Of a DNA stretch of 14,121 nt, positions 13,138 to 14,121 are shown in pieces (position 1 is the first letter of the stretch; each line of letters opens with the position of its first letter). This DNA comes from CALAED01 sp937891035. GTDB taxonomy: Bacteria; Actinomycetota; Actinomycetes; Streptosporangiales; Streptosporangiaceae. The position numbers and the translations under genes were made by a program. The notes beneath the pieces are model-generated. The model did no database searches and was not told the DNA's origin. It worked only from the letters and a program-made list of their open reading frames with translations. The stretch is taken from contig DASQSZ010000385.1 in NCBI GenBank assembly GCA_035642125.1, forward strand, positions 1 to 14,121. Direction: 5' to 3'.

Positions 13138-14121
13138 CTACCCCATGACCATAAAGACCACGACCGCCACGGCCACCAGCACGAGCAGGCCGCCGATCAA
13201 CAGCCACAGCTTGCCGCGGGAGGACCCCTTGCCTTCCTTGTGCGCTTCGCCCGCGCCGCCGTACCCCGGATAACCGGGCGCGCCGCCGGGCGCGGGCGCC
13301 TGGCCATAACCGGGGTGGTGGCCGGGGTGGCCGGGCTGACCCGCATACCCCTGCTGCGTGCCGTAGCCCTGCTGGGTGCCGTAGCCCTGCTGGGGCCAGC
13401 CCTGCTGACCGTAGGGCGGCTGCTGCCCTTGGTCGAAACCCGGTTGGCCGAACGGCTGCGGCGGACCCTGCTCGTAACCCCGCTGCGGTTGCGCCCAGCC
13501 CTGCTGGCCGTAACCGCCCTGGTCGTAGCCCTGCTGCGGCGGCGGCCAGGCCTGCTGGCCCTGGGGGTCGCGGCCGTAACCCTGCGGCGGCTGGGCCCAA
13601 CCACCCTGCTGGCCATACGGGGACTGGCCGTAGGGCGGCTGTTGTGGCTGCTGTTGCCCATGCTCGAAGGCGGGCTGCCCGTACGGTGGCAGGCCGCCGC
13701 CCTGCGCGCCGGTCCCGGGCGACCGATAGTCCGACCGGGTCTCATCGCTCGGCACCGATGACCCCGGCGGGGCCGGGGGCGCGGGCGGCTCGGTGGCCGG
13801 CTCCTCGGGCCGGAACGCCTGGGTGGCCATCGCGTCCTCGGGCCCGCCGGCCGGCGCGAAGCCCGCGGAGGGCGATGGGGGCGGATAGCCGGACGAGAAC
13901 TCGGCTTCGCCGCCACCCGGCGCGGCGCCGCCGGGTGATCCGAATCGTCCCGGCGGTCCGGGCTCCGGCGGCGGCACGATCATCGTGTGCTCCGAGCCGG
14001 ATCCTTCGCCACCGGGATCAGCCGGCCGCTGCCAGGGCTGCGGACTCCAAGGCTCGGACGGCGCCGGGCTCGCCCACGGCTCGGGCGGTGAGGGCGGTGA
14101 GGGCTCCCGCCACGGCTCGGC
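13138..14121 (-). CDS. low-complexity Pro/Gln/Tyr/Gly-rich protein with C-terminal membrane anchor (5' end outside window)
   Basis: No family recognised. The frame stays open to the window edge, so 327 residues are visible and the start is missing. An internal ATG at 13983 begins MIVPPPEPGPPG and has a GGAG six bases upstream. However, the 46 codons before it have no stop, have G/C-rich third positions, and repeat a Glu-Pro-Trp theme (AEPW, PEPW, SEPW, QPW), so they look coding. Visible residues 1-142 are Pro/Gly/Ser/Ala-rich, with Thr-containing spots (EHTMIV, ATQAFRP). Residues ~143-291 are a Q/Y/G/P/W domain of YGQQGW, QQGY and GYGTQQ units, resembling a prion-like domain. A basic linker (HKEGKGSSRGK) precedes one hydrophobic segment (~305-327) that ends the protein, predicting a cytoplasmic N-terminus. 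Whether it is linked to translation is unknown; rpoC is common at this place in other actinobacteria. Confidence 0.8.
   Translation of the reverse strand, partial: AEPWREPSPPSPPEPWASPAPSEPWSPQPWQRPADPGGEGSGSEHTMIVPPPEPGPPGRFGSPGGAAPGGGEAEFSSGYPPPSPSAGFAPAGGPEDAMATQAFRPEEPATEPPAPPAPPGSSVPSDETRSDYRSPGTGAQGGGLPPYGQPAFEHGQQQPQQPPYGQSPYGQQGGWAQPPQGYGRDPQGQQAWPPPQQGYDQGGYGQQGWAQPQRGYEQGPPQPFGQPGFDQGQQPPYGQQGWPQQGYGTQQGYGTQQGYAGQPGHPGHHPGYGQAPAPGGAPGYPGYGGAGEAHKEGKGSSRGKLWLLIGGLLVLVAVAVVVFMVMG
13361..13396 (-). repeat. 18-bp tandem repeat inside the low-complexity gene
   Basis: CCGTAGCCCTGCTGGGTG (13361-13378) is followed directly by a near-copy (13379-13396) differing only in the last two bases. 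They encode the successive QQGYGT and QQGY-type units. A more diverged unit lies at 13341-13360. Such repeats suggest length variation by slippage or unequal recombination. Confidence 0.7.

Noticed and set aside
13300..13700. CRISPR-like or minisatellite array
   Set aside because: The repeated CTGCTGGCC/GTAGCC words are codons of the Q/G/Y-rich protein in a continuous frame, with no regular repeat-spacer pattern.

Overview
This window is an ordinary-looking but well-preserved chromosomal block of a high-GC Gram-positive bacterium (Actinomycetota). All 22 genes read on the minus strand, so transcription runs from position 14121 towards position 1. The GC-rich codons, the frequent GTG starts (7 of 21 translation genes), the zinc-type S14, the actinobacterial signatures in L3 and S12, and the long low-complexity tails on L29 and S3 all point to this phylum. 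A Streptosporangiales-like or related sporoactinomycete lineage is my best guess, but the sequence alone does not settle the order.

Layout in the direction of transcription: (1) 14121-13138 holds the 3' part of a gene for a Pro/Gln/Tyr/Gly-rich protein ending in one C-terminal membrane segment. Its frame is open through the window edge, so the start is missing. (2) 13137-12740 is a 398-base gene-free stretch with a plausible promoter (TTGCCA, 17 bases, TAAGCT), followed by a leader of about 250 bases with potential secondary structure. (3) 12739-8461 is the str cluster: rpsL, rpsG, fusA, tuf, closed by a strong hairpin 14 bases after the tuf stop. (4) 8460-8242 is a GC-extreme spacer holding two degenerate copies of a palindromic unit. 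(5) 8241-2708 is the S10 cluster: rpsJ, rplC, rplD, rplW, rplB, rpsS, rplV, rpsC, rplP, rpmC, rpsQ. (6) 2707-2623 is a short, highly structured S10/spc boundary. (7) 2622-2 is the first part of the spc cluster: rplN, rplX, rplE, rpsN, rpsH, rplF. The cluster presumably continues with rplR beyond the left edge.

The products work together: nineteen ribosomal proteins of both subunits plus the two elongation GTPases EF-G and EF-Tu. Gene junctions are tight (TAATG, TGATG, TAGTG and GTGA overlaps; 8- and 17-base overlaps), which suggests translational coupling.

I found no convincing new multigene system. The points worth a second look are the tail-anchored, prion-like low-complexity protein sitting where rpoC is commonly found upstream of rpsL, the structured leader of rpsL, the palindromic elements at the two operon boundaries (which share a 12-base core), the isolated palindrome TACATGAACATGTA before rplN, a duplicated junction with an 18-codon mini-ORF between rplE and rpsN, and the long tails of L29 and S3.
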